Shown: in pieces, positions 54,301 to 62,278 of the stretch
Numbering within the stretch: position 1 is the stretch's first letter
How the letters are laid out: each line of letters starts with the position of its first letter
Source of the DNA: Candidatus Poribacteria bacterium
Lineage (GTDB): Bacteria; Poribacteria; WGA-4E; PCPOR2b
Reading direction: 5' to 3'
NCBI GenBank assembly: GCA_003635265.1
Contig: PYIZ01000028.1
Location: 16,587-80,586 of the forward strand
Length of the DNA stretch: 64,000 nt
Program-made: the position numbers and the translations under genes
Notes under the pieces: model-generated
What the model saw: only the letters and a program-made list of their open reading frames with translations
Told to the model about the DNA's origin: nothing
The model's database searches: none

Positions 54301-57078
54301 TCTGAACTGATGTATGCTTTATTTCCGCACTTTGCTCGTACATTGGAAAGCCTCGGACAGGGCTGGGTAACGTACAAACCTTCTGGAAATCCACCATCTG
54401 TGGTGGTTGAGGCAACTGATGCTGTGATTCGAGAGTTAGGACGGCGACGTAAACATCTGCATGGAGACTTTTTTTATGAGGGAGCTTCAAAAATTTTACC
54501 TAAGTATGTGACGGATTATCTTGAGGAAATCGATGTAGATGCAGCAACAGTTGAACAGCAACTGAACAACACGGATGCTCTAGTCGGGGGCACCTACAAC
54601 GCGGGAATTGACCCCCAGAAACTCCATCTCATGCAACCACCACCAAGCGACCAACATGGTCGCAGATTCGGCTGGCGTTGTCCAACCTGCTATGCCTTCT
54701 ATCTCCACCCCGCCGGTGGAAAATGCCCGACATGTGTAGAAACATCACTTAAAGAAAGTAGTACTAGTGAGGCTTCTTTTGACTACTACCGCTACCTTTC
54801 AGAACAATCGGGTGATCCATTCCGCTTTCGCTGCGAGGAATTAACGGGCCAAAGCGATGCATCTGAACGTCCGTTGCGCCAACGGAGATTTCAAAATATT
54901 TTCGTAGAAGATGATATTGATCAAGTTCACGGAATTGACCTGCTCAGTGTCACAACGACTATGGAAGCTGGCGTGGATATTGGTTCGTTGTTGGCTGTTA
55001 TGATGGCAAATATGCCGCCGCGACGTTTCAATTATCAACAACGTGTTGGGCGTGCAGGCCGGCGTGGTGCTGGTGTTTCTTTCGCTGTAACTTTCTGTCG
55101 AGGACGAAGCCATGATGATTATTATTATCAACGTACAGAACAGATAACGGGCGATCCACCACCACCACCTTATGTTGATATGGCTCGTGCACCAATTTTC
55201 CAGCGCGTGTTGGTCAAAGAAATCTTGCGACGTGCTTTTCAAATGTTGCCTGTGGACCTGTTGGAAACCATAAATGAAGCAGTCGAAAAGCGTTTTCAAG
55301 AAAGTGTCCACGGTGAATTCGGTCCGGTAGAACAATGGCATCAGATTAAACCGCATATCCAAAATTGGCTCGACAAACCAGAAACTGAGCAAGTTGTTGA
55401 CAAGGTTCTTGAGACATTACGCGTTGGCACAGAATGGTCAGGAAATACGCCAAAAGCATTAGAATTCTGCCGGCAAATGCACGACTATTTGAAAACTAAG
55501 ATGCTTTATGAAATTACAGAATTCACCGAGGATCCACGGTATACACAAGTCGCTCTCAGTGAACGGTTAGCAAACGCGGGACTACTTCCGATGTTTGGTT
55601 TCCCGACTCGGGTTCGATTGTTATATACAAATTGGCCCTATTCTGGCAACCCGTGGCCTCCTGAACATGGTTTAATAGACCGAGATCTTGACATTGCTAT
55701 CAGCCAATTCGCACCTGGTTCTGAAACTGTGAAAGACAAAGCAATACACACCGCCTGCGGCGTAGTTGAATTGTATCCCGAAGGGAATAGCGTCAAGTCA
55801 CGCGCTGGGTTCGTTCCAGACCTGAACGAGAAAAATCTGGCACCGCTTGGAGTGTGCAATCACTGCCAAGCAGTCGTTCAACTTGCCCCCGAAGATCTAC
55901 CAACCGGAAATGGAGAGATACCGACAACAATTAACTGCCAGGTTTGTGGCAAAATCGAGTTGCGTCCCATTGATGCACGCGAGCCCAAGGGATTCTTTAC
56001 TGACCAACAACCTACCGACTTTGATGGAGCGTTTGAGTGGAATCCTCGCGCAACTCGTCCGACCCTCAACTTTAAAATACAACCAGAAGCATTAGAACAC
56101 GTAGAGAATGCGGAGGTATCAGCCCTTGAGGATAAAGAAGTCCTCTCAATTAACGATAATGGCGGAGTAAGTGGATTTGTTTTTCAAGAAGCAACAGTTC
56201 AGAGAAGGCGGTGGCCTGGTGCTTACGCAGTTGTGCCACAGGATAGTCAACATGTTTCTGTTTCAGGTCCATTTCATCGAATTGCGCTTCTTTCACGGCA
56301 AAAAACCGATGTTCTTTTGGTTAGCTTGACGAAATGGCCTGACGGACTATTTGCCTCACCCACTGAAGTTGAGGGACGTGCTGCTTGGTACTCGTTTGCT
56401 TTTTTCTTGCAAATCGCTGCGGCTGCAAAACTCGATATTGATACAACCGAGATTGATGCTGGATTTCGAGCAACCAAGGAGAACAGCATAACGATTGGTC
56501 AAGCCTTTCTCTCTGATAAACTCGAAAATGGGGCCGGATATTGTCGCTGGTTTGGCGAACCAGAACGTTTCAGAAAATTGTTACACCAAGCAAATCCCGA
56601 TATTTCAGACAGTCTCGCTGGCGTATGGCTGAAGGAATCCCATAGTCATGAGTGTGATACGTCATGCAATGCTTGTCTTAGAGACTTCTACAATTTGCCT
56701 TACCACGGACTACTTGACTGGCGTCTTGCACTTGACATGACTCGACTTGCAGCCTCCTTAGATGCTACCATTGACCTAATTTCTTCCTGGGGCAAATACG
56801 AGAATCCCTGGCAGCACCTCTTACAAGGAACTGATGCACCAGTGCCTGCTACGATGCAGCGGATTGGGTATGGAACGCCTGTTCAGTTTGCCGGCTTACG
56901 TGGTTATGTTCACATATCACGACAACAGATTTGGATTGAACGTCATCCGCTATGGACAGACGAACATCCGATATATCAAGAAGCACTTGCCGCAGCACAT
57001 CAGAAGTATCCGCGTCATTCAATTTGTGCAATGAACCCTTTCCGGGCACTTAGACGACCAGCAGATTATGTTGGATAA
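51322..57078 (+). CDS. Giant DEAD/DEAH helicase with zinc sites and DUF1998/MZB C-terminus (DpdJ/DruE-like)
   Basis: 1918 residues from ATG 51322, with GGAG 7 bases upstream; the longer frame from TTG 51199 lies inside the previous gene and lacks a site. Motif I TGTGSGKT (112-119), II DELH (338-341), III ATSAS, V TTMEAGVDIGSL, VI QRVGRAGRRG (1240-1249). Between motifs III and V lie several Cys pairs (CSNPNC, CSCGGRV, CEVCGD, CPRCDAD, CPTCYAF) that should bind zinc. The end has CNHCQAV, CQVCGK and an MZB/DUF1998 cluster at C1778, C1782, C1785 and H1795. The size suits DruE of Druantia; motif order also fits DpdJ and DrmA. Probably an SF2 helicase or translocase for DNA. Last gene of the cassette. 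Confidence 0.8.
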   Translation: MHDLIGAYERMNQVYQWYIESAFPLRYQGLSEERKKLLSKGEILSQPPLLETIPVYPTSGLNLQEASQRLPKGYQDLHHLAQALFPDGRELWQHQWDSLQAIIRGYDIVVTTGTGSGKTECFLLPLLAELARELNSWPDCPEPPQERKWWNSEQATWQSQWQHTGRKKEGLHAIRGLILYPLNALVEDQLRRLRSTLDSDSDPSWNIHHWLDTERGRNRILFGRYTGQTPVAGELGSTNAINRLRTHLQEMENTSSSIRQQLVERPDLDRDILYHFPNIDGGEMWSRWDMQDTPPDILITNYSMLNIMLMRSIESCIFDSTREWLDGDPTRKFFLIIDELHAYRGTPGTEVAYILRLLLDRIGLNPNSNQLTILATSASVTDDDKSKEFLREFFGRDSERFQIISQEQDPPELNAHLRMRNYRQAFESFSESVQPDLLSPMSPPDPELAENQFAMQTLTTALGHSTRSNVPTEVTLADALKSVKAHHALRDACREVAPKKIVRPAKISALDDRLFPGARHEEQTASKAMQGMLLALGMSKDSATGHSLQPVRGHVFFHNLQNLWICSNPNCDLASSNRGTEAEQNIPVGALHATHRLACSCGGRVLDLIMCEVCGDVFLGGFRREQPGQLEILTTDQPDLENMPDRVSIIQRSGQYTVFWPLNERSPWTTEPQDYEYTIQSKIKTKNQRRITRRWVKAKLNVFSGQLQRNATSPKQNEIAGWVHVVAGNNIDEPAMPHKCPRCDADYTRRRRFPTPLRNHRTGFQRACQVIASVLSREMPELLGNNPARKLLIFSDSRQDAAKLAAGMERDHFRDMVRVALLSAHQAFRDEFAAFLRVSLSGMPAIAQTGLETIKAMNEKLHNEISHTPDDEDMLLRNRFAQWNPALTTEILFFLQGLPVAIPGSRDELEQIINDYPNRISLQKVQQAVWYKLLSLGICPGGISYWALNYRDGESKTVPWWHCFNWTGNDPQFLTSMEAAVENHITRMQGDLMSELMYALFPHFARTLESLGQGWVTYKPSGNPPSVVVEATDAVIRELGRRRKHLHGDFFYEGASKILPKYVTDYLEEIDVDAATVEQQLNNTDALVGGTYNAGIDPQKLHLMQPPPSDQHGRRFGWRCPTCYAFYLHPAGGKCPTCVETSLKESSTSEASFDYYRYLSEQSGDPFRFRCEELTGQSDASERPLRQRRFQNIFVEDDIDQVHGIDLLSVTTTMEAGVDIGSLLAVMMANMPPRRFNYQQRVGRAGRRGAGVSFAVTFCRGRSHDDYYYQRTEQITGDPPPPPYVDMARAPIFQRVLVKEILRRAFQMLPVDLLETINEAVEKRFQESVHGEFGPVEQWHQIKPHIQNWLDKPETEQVVDKVLETLRVGTEWSGNTPKALEFCRQMHDYLKTKMLYEITEFTEDPRYTQVALSERLANAGLLPMFGFPTRVRLLYTNWPYSGNPWPPEHGLIDRDLDIAISQFAPGSETVKDKAIHTACGVVELYPEGNSVKSRAGFVPDLNEKNLAPLGVCNHCQAVVQLAPEDLPTGNGEIPTTINCQVCGKIELRPIDAREPKGFFTDQQPTDFDGAFEWNPRATRPTLNFKIQPEALEHVENAEVSALEDKEVLSINDNGGVSGFVFQEATVQRRRWPGAYAVVPQDSQHVSVSGPFHRIALLSRQKTDVLLVSLTKWPDGLFASPTEVEGRAAWYSFAFFLQIAAAAKLDIDTTEIDAGFRATKENSITIGQAFLSDKLENGAGYCRWFGEPERFRKLLHQANPDISDSLAGVWLKESHSHECDTSCNACLRDFYNLPYHGLLDWRLALDMTRLAASLDATIDLISSWGKYENPWQHLLQGTDAPVPATMQRIGYGTPVQFAGLRGYVHISRQQIWIERHPLWTDEHPIYQEALAAAHQKYPRHSICAMNPFRALRRPADYVG

Positions 57079-57308
57079 CCATACACACTGGAGGATAAAT
57101 AGGGCAAAACTAATAGTTCAAAAGTAAGTTGCCAAAACCCTGGTAAAGGAACCCCACCTATTCATTTTCAATTGAGTGAAAGAGAACAGACTAGAAGAAA
57201 TAGGATATCATGTATAATGAACGGGATTCAATTGAGAAAGCAGCATCAATTCGCTCTATTTGAAATACCCTAACTCATTCCACCACATCACGCAGAGGAG
57301 ATAGTCAG
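57079..57308 (+). promoter_or_regulatory. Intergenic region with a possible -10 for the PhyH gene
   Basis: TATAAT at 57213-57218 is 91 bases before the ATG at 57309. No convincing -35 box pairs with it. No hairpin follows the cassette. Confidence 0.3.
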
Positions 57309-58451
57309 ATGAGCGCGAATAAAGCGGAAGATACAATGACGATGGACGCTTACGTTAAAGAGGGTGAACGAAGGGCTTATGAAATTGGCAATCGGGGACC
57401 ACTCCGATTTAACTCGGACGGTACGCTGCACAAGGACATCGCAGATGCCTACTGGCGTTGTGGGTTCTATGTATTTGAAGGGGCATTGAGCGCAGAAGAA
57501 CTCAAAGATCTACAGAAAGATTTTGAAACCGTGCTCGACCGCGCACCACATACGAAGGACGCAGAGGTTGATTCAGAGGGGAGGCCCGCGATTGGATCCG
57601 AATTTACGAGATCTAGCTTCAATTTTGCAAAGCCGTTGAGCGATCCCGTGGGTGGAACATCGAGAAATAATGGTCGTCATCCAGCCAAAATGAATGAACC
57701 CACTCCACCGGAAGATGCCCCGGACTTTGTGATTACATCTATCTCAAGCCCACTTCAACTGATGGACTCTTTCCTAAGACTCTATGGTCACCCACAGCTG
57801 CTGTCTGTTGCAGAACATATCAACGGTCCAGATTTCACCCCCTTCACGGAATCCATAATTGTGAAGCCGCCGGGGTTGGGCGCATCTGTCGCATGGCATC
57901 AGGACGGAACCAAACAGTGGGATAAGCCGGATTGGGATCAAGGCACCCACGGGTTCAATTTCATGGCGCAGCTATATGGTAGCACAGCAGCCAACGGGGT
58001 TTGGGTGTTACCCGGATCACACAAGCAGGGCAAACTAGACATCAAAAAGATGATCGAGGATAACAACGGTTCTGACCGTCTGCCCGGAGCAGTGCCGATG
58101 GTGTGCGAGCCCGGCGATGTTGTCATGTCCAACCGTCAAGCCTTGCACGCATCTTTCCCAAACACTTCGCCGGACTGGCGGGTGACGGTCAACTTCGGGT
58201 TCCACCGCTACTCATCCGTGATTGACCTTGAGACTACCTACGGAGAGGAACCGGTGGTCTACGATGCAGAGCGTGTCTTTGAAAGATCCCGTTTGATTGC
58301 TGTGGGCATCAACGCTCGGCAGCAGCGTTTTCCCGACGAACAGCACTACGTTTACCAACCCACGGTTGGAATGGAAGACGACAACCAGTGGAATGAAGTT
58401 ACGAGGGAAAATGTCGTGAAGGACTACAACCTGAGAGACCTCGGTATTTGA
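57309..58451 (+). CDS. Phytanoyl-CoA dioxygenase (PhyH) family protein 3
   Basis: 380 residues; ATG at 57309, GAGGAGA upstream. The iron site is WHQDGTKQWDKPDW (H-x-D, about 197-199), and the distal histidine is in ALHASFPNTSPDWRVTVNFGFHR with the 2-oxoglutarate arginine. WVLPGSHKQGKLDI is typical PhyH. It is longer than the other two PhyH proteins here by about 100 residues, mainly at the N-terminus and in the loop before the H-x-D. Next to a flavin monooxygenase and hydrolases, it probably takes part in breakdown of a hydroxylated or ketone-bearing compound. Confidence 0.88.
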   Translation: MSANKAEDTMTMDAYVKEGERRAYEIGNRGPLRFNSDGTLHKDIADAYWRCGFYVFEGALSAEELKDLQKDFETVLDRAPHTKDAEVDSEGRPAIGSEFTRSSFNFAKPLSDPVGGTSRNNGRHPAKMNEPTPPEDAPDFVITSISSPLQLMDSFLRLYGHPQLLSVAEHINGPDFTPFTESIIVKPPGLGASVAWHQDGTKQWDKPDWDQGTHGFNFMAQLYGSTAANGVWVLPGSHKQGKLDIKKMIEDNNGSDRLPGAVPMVCEPGDVVMSNRQALHASFPNTSPDWRVTVNFGFHRYSSVIDLETTYGEEPVVYDAERVFERSRLIAVGINARQQRFPDEQHYVYQPTVGMEDDNQWNEVTRENVVKDYNLRDLGI

Positions 58452-58563
58452 GATATAGGGGAAGCACTATTTCATTATTCGCGGGCGGCTTTTCGATGGA
58501 TGTCAATTTCAAAACCGTGACATGGACGTAACGCGGGTTTGAGAAATTAGGCGAGGGAAAAGC

Positions 58564-60513
58564 ATGGATGCAAATCAGTTCGACACGTGGAACGCGATTA
58601 CCGAACCTGACGAGTTTATTAAAGCTGCCCTAGAGGAAGCCAATATCCCTGCACTTATGATGTCCCTTGTGCACGTGACTGGCGACATGAACATCATACG
58701 TGGCGATATTCGACCTCACCCTCGTGTTCTCGGCGACCCCTATGTCGGCATCACCGAAGCTCAACGAGCGACTGCGCGCGCCCAAGCCTTTGAAATTCTT
58801 AAGACCTATCGAGACAGTGGTTGCAAGCTGCCTCAGGCACCGAGCATGGATCAAGTTCGTGAAATGATGGACTTCCTCGTAGGAGAGTCTCTACCCGACG
58901 ATTACGGACAATTCCTGATGGGCGAGTTGTCCTTGGACAGTGGAGACCCTTATGCCCAGCCGGGGCTGGAAGATATTCCACTAGAGAAAAGGCGTGGATT
59001 TCATGTCATCATTATTGGCGCAGGTATGTCCGGTATCCTTGCCGCACACCGTCTCAAGGAGGCGGGAATTTCCTTCACAATCATTGAAAAAAATGCGTCG
59101 ATTGGGGGAACTTGGTTCGAGAACACCTATCCGGGGTGCCGTGTTGACACTCCCAACCATGTATATTCCTACTCGTTTAAGCCGAGGGACTGGCCCAAGT
59201 ATTATTCTCCGCAGAACGTGCTTCTGAAGTACTTCAACCAGTGCGCCGACGAGTTCGGCATTCGTCCGCATATACGCTTCAATACATCGGTTGAATCGGC
59301 AGAATTCGATGAAAAAACTTGTACATGGCGAGTGCGGGTTAAAAGTGCCGACGGTGTGAGCCAAACCTTAGAAGCCCAAGCGGTCATCAGCGCCGTGGGC
59401 CAACTCAATCGCCCCAAACTTTCCGATATCGAAGGGCGCGAGACGTTTAACGGCATCTCGTTCCATTCAGCAAGATGGGAACATGGGCATGACTTGACCG
59501 ATAAACGGATTGCAGTTATCGGCACGGGCGCCAGTGCTTTTCAATTTGTCCCTGAGATTGCCAAACAGGCAGACGAGGTCTTTGTCTTTCAGCGGACTCC
59601 GAACTGGATTGCAATCGAACCGGTATATCATGACGACATCCCGGAAAGCAAACACTGGCTTCTAAACCATGTGCCGTTCTATGCCAAATGGTTCCGTGTT
59701 TTCAGGTTCTGGCATGTCGCCGAAGGCGTACTCGCATGGGTAAAAAAAGATGCTTCGTGGAGGGACCAAACCCGCTCGATTAGTGCCGCCAATGATGAAC
59801 TGCGTACCCAATTCACCAAAGGCATGAAGTCAATCGTGGGAGATGATGCCGATCTACTACAAAAATGCATTCCAACATATCCGCCGGCGGGCAAGCGGAT
59901 GCTGGTGGACAACGGCACTTGGCTCAAAACGCTGAAGCAGGACAACGTCCATCTCGTCACTGACCCAATTGCCGCAATTACTGAGGCGGGGATTGCGACC
60001 AAATCAGGCGAAACTTACGAAGTGGACATGCTAATCTATGCCACGGGGTTTTACCCCAGCCGTATGCTCTGGCCAATGAAAATCAAAGGTTTGGACGGAA
60101 TTGACCTTCAAGCGCATTGGGACGGCAATCCGCGTGCCTATTTAGGGATAACCATACCCAAATTTCCCAATCTATTTTGCATGTATGGTCCGAACACAAA
60201 TATTGTCGCTAATGGCAGCATCATTTTCTTTTCAGAGTGTGAGATGCGGTATATTCTGGGGTGTATTAAGTTGCTGCTTGAAACAGGCTCCGCAGCACTC
60301 GACTGCAAACAGTCCGTCCATGATACCTACAACCGATGGATTGACGAAGGCAATCTGCAGATGGCTTGGGGCGCATCAAATGTCAGAAGCTGGTATAAGA
60401 ACAGCCAAGGCCGCGTGACCCAAAACTGGCCATTCACCCTCCTTGAATTCTGGAAGCGCACACAAGTCCCTGAGAAGTCGGATTATACCCTATACAAATC
60501 GGATTTATCTTGA
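58564..60513 (+). CDS. Baeyer-Villiger-type flavin monooxygenase (4-hydroxyacetophenone-monooxygenase-like)
   Basis: 649 residues; ATG at 58564 with GAGGG upstream. FAD motif IIGAGMSGILAAHRLKEAG (about 151-169) with the acidic end IIEKNASIGGTWFENTYPGCRVDTP, the Baeyer-Villiger fingerprint FHSARWEHG in FNGISFHSARW (F-x-G-x-x-x-H-x-x-x-W), the NADPH motif IGTGASAFQFVPEI, and YATGFYPSRMLWPM at the end. An N-terminal extension of about 140 residues before the FAD motif and the total length match 4-hydroxyacetophenone monooxygenase-type enzymes. It inserts oxygen next to a ketone to form an ester or lactone. Hydrolase genes follow on the other strand. Confidence 0.88.
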   Translation: MDANQFDTWNAITEPDEFIKAALEEANIPALMMSLVHVTGDMNIIRGDIRPHPRVLGDPYVGITEAQRATARAQAFEILKTYRDSGCKLPQAPSMDQVREMMDFLVGESLPDDYGQFLMGELSLDSGDPYAQPGLEDIPLEKRRGFHVIIIGAGMSGILAAHRLKEAGISFTIIEKNASIGGTWFENTYPGCRVDTPNHVYSYSFKPRDWPKYYSPQNVLLKYFNQCADEFGIRPHIRFNTSVESAEFDEKTCTWRVRVKSADGVSQTLEAQAVISAVGQLNRPKLSDIEGRETFNGISFHSARWEHGHDLTDKRIAVIGTGASAFQFVPEIAKQADEVFVFQRTPNWIAIEPVYHDDIPESKHWLLNHVPFYAKWFRVFRFWHVAEGVLAWVKKDASWRDQTRSISAANDELRTQFTKGMKSIVGDDADLLQKCIPTYPPAGKRMLVDNGTWLKTLKQDNVHLVTDPIAAITEAGIATKSGETYEVDMLIYATGFYPSRMLWPMKIKGLDGIDLQAHWDGNPRAYLGITIPKFPNLFCMYGPNTNIVANGSIIFFSECEMRYILGCIKLLLETGSAALDCKQSVHDTYNRWIDEGNLQMAWGASNVRSWYKNSQGRVTQNWPFTLLEFWKRTQVPEKSDYTLYKSDLS

Positions 60514-60531
60514 TTTTGGTAAGAATGTAAA

Positions 60532-61380
60532 TCAAGAATCGCGCCCCCATTTGTACATACGTTTGGCGTTTTTCCAGTAAAAATTTTCCTCTGCGTCCGC
60601 CCCTTTTCCAGCGAAGTAATCAGCGACGATTCGATGTGCCGTAGCAAAATCACTCACACGCTCAATCTGTGGCCAGTTGCTGGCATAGATTAACCGCTCA
60701 GTGCCGAACGCATTCCACACAACATCAATGACAGGACGATAGAACGCCGGGTCGGCTGGTGCCGGCACATTGACAGCCATTTGGACAAGTGCGGATACTT
60801 TACAGTAGACGTTGGGCAGCGACGCGATTCGCCGAATACCTGCAACCCATTCCGCTCTCAGAGGACCGGTGGTCAGAGGTCCGCACTCGCCCATGTGGTT
60901 AACCACGATACGGAGCCCATCCGTACGCCGGTAGAACTCGGCAAAATAGTCGAAATGCTCGCAACCACCATGGACATCAAGGGCAAGATCCTTTTCGACC
61001 AGTTTGGCGAGACTTTCCAACAGTCGCTCGGAGATAGTATCAACCCCTTGATGCGGATTGCCGGTGTATTGATGGCAACAATTGGTGTGGAGGCGGAATC
61101 CACAAAATCTGGGATCTGCTGCGAATCGGTCTAGGTCCCGGTCAAACGCTTCGGAAAACGGATCTAGATGCCCGATCAGGCCGACGATGAATGGGTCCTT
61201 GTTCGCTTGGTCTAATGTCCATTGATTGTCCTCAATGTCCTCCGACGACTCAGTAACAACAGTGCCTGTGATACCGTCGGGGACTGCCACCGTTTTGTAG
61301 ACTTCCGGCAGTTCGGTACGATAGAGGAGTTCTTTAGGTCGAGAAGGCTCACCAAAGTGAGTGTGGGTGTCGATTCTCAT
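60532..61380 (-). CDS. Amidohydrolase-2 family TIM-barrel hydrolase
   Basis: 282 residues from ATG 61380 (GCAGG upstream); a longer frame to 61404 adds residues before the domain. MRIDTHTHFGEPSRP carries the HxH metal motif, followed by GFRLHTNCCHQY, LALDVHGGCEHF and VVNHMGECGP with later histidines, and LIYASNWPQ where the usual GSDWP aspartate is asparagine. That change at the metal-ligand/catalytic position is worth noting. It is probably a lactone or carboxylic-ester hydrolase or decarboxylase. Convergent with the Baeyer-Villiger gene by 18 bases. Confidence 0.82.
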   Translation of the reverse strand: MRIDTHTHFGEPSRPKELLYRTELPEVYKTVAVPDGITGTVVTESSEDIEDNQWTLDQANKDPFIVGLIGHLDPFSEAFDRDLDRFAADPRFCGFRLHTNCCHQYTGNPHQGVDTISERLLESLAKLVEKDLALDVHGGCEHFDYFAEFYRRTDGLRIVVNHMGECGPLTTGPLRAEWVAGIRRIASLPNVYCKVSALVQMAVNVPAPADPAFYRPVIDVVWNAFGTERLIYASNWPQIERVSDFATAHRIVADYFAGKGADAEENFYWKNAKRMYKWGRDS

Positions 61381-61470
61381 ATTTTGCCTGCTTTTCGAGA
61401 TCAAGTCCGAAACAGCTGAAGGTTTAGCGACAAACGGTTGACAACGACCATACGCTGATTACTATCAGAA

Positions 61471-62268
61471 CTACCCCACGGACATTCCCATGCGTCCACC
61501 ATCGACGTGGAGGGTAGTGCCGGTGATGTAAGAGGCATCGTCGCTAAGTAGAAAGGTGATGGCGGACGCAACTTCATCTGGCTGTGCAGTGCGTTTCATA
61601 ATACAGGACGTTATCGGTGTTTCTTCCAATTCCTGCTTCCGCGCTTGCGGATCCGGGTGCTTGGCAAAGTGCATCTCGGTAACGATCCACCCCGGTGCAA
61701 TAGCATTGACGCGAATGTCGTAATCGACGAACTCTTGAGCCATCGTCTTAGTGGCTGAAACCAAGCCCGCCTTTATCGCATCGTAGACCCATTGCCCCGG
61801 TCTGCCGAGAAAACCACCCTCTGATGAGAGATTGACGATGGCAGCCCCCTCCTTCTTTAGCATGGGTAATAGCACTTGAGTCATCAGAACCCAACCTCTT
61901 AAACCGATCGCTGTTTCTGGTTCCCAATTCGGCAACCAGCCCCCATCTTCGATACGACCCTGTCTCAAGATCGCGGCGTTATTCACCAGAATATGGAGCG
62001 CCGAGAATTGTTCGGCGACGGCACGACCGACCGCTTCAACGGCGGTGTCATCCGCCAAATCAACCTCCATATAAACCGCATTGCCACCGTCCGCTTCTAT
62101 TTCTGAGACAGCCTTATTCGCCATGTCTGGGTTGTTGTCTGCGATGATGACTTGCGCGCCTTCAGCCGCCAAACGGTTTGCCGTTGCTCTACCGATACCT
62201 GAAGCGCCACCCGTTACCAAAGCGATTTTATTCTCAAAACGTCTCATACCGTACAAATTTGGTGACAT
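61471..62268 (-). CDS. Short-chain dehydrogenase/reductase (classical SDR)
   Basis: 265 residues from ATG 62268 (GAGG 8 bases upstream, inside the previous gene's end). TGGASGIGRATANRLAAEG (glycine motif), NNAAIL, catalytic serine in NLSSEGG and YDAIK (Y-x-x-x-K) are all present. The C-terminus GTTLHVDGGRMGMSVG is typical. NAD(P)-dependent alcohol or sugar dehydrogenase in the cytoplasm. It follows the deacetylase gene by 10 bases, so the two are one unit. Confidence 0.9.
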   Translation of the reverse strand: MSPNLYGMRRFENKIALVTGGASGIGRATANRLAAEGAQVIIADNNPDMANKAVSEIEADGGNAVYMEVDLADDTAVEAVGRAVAEQFSALHILVNNAAILRQGRIEDGGWLPNWEPETAIGLRGWVLMTQVLLPMLKKEGAAIVNLSSEGGFLGRPGQWVYDAIKAGLVSATKTMAQEFVDYDIRVNAIAPGWIVTEMHFAKHPDPQARKQELEETPITSCIMKRTAQPDEVASAITFLLSDDASYITGTTLHVDGGRMGMSVG

Positions 62269-62278
62269 ATTGAATACC

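Noticed and set aside
44520..57078. BREX or DISARM as the name of the cassette
   Set aside because: No PglX methyltransferase, PglZ, DrmB or phospholipase D gene is present; only the ATPase and helicase are alike.
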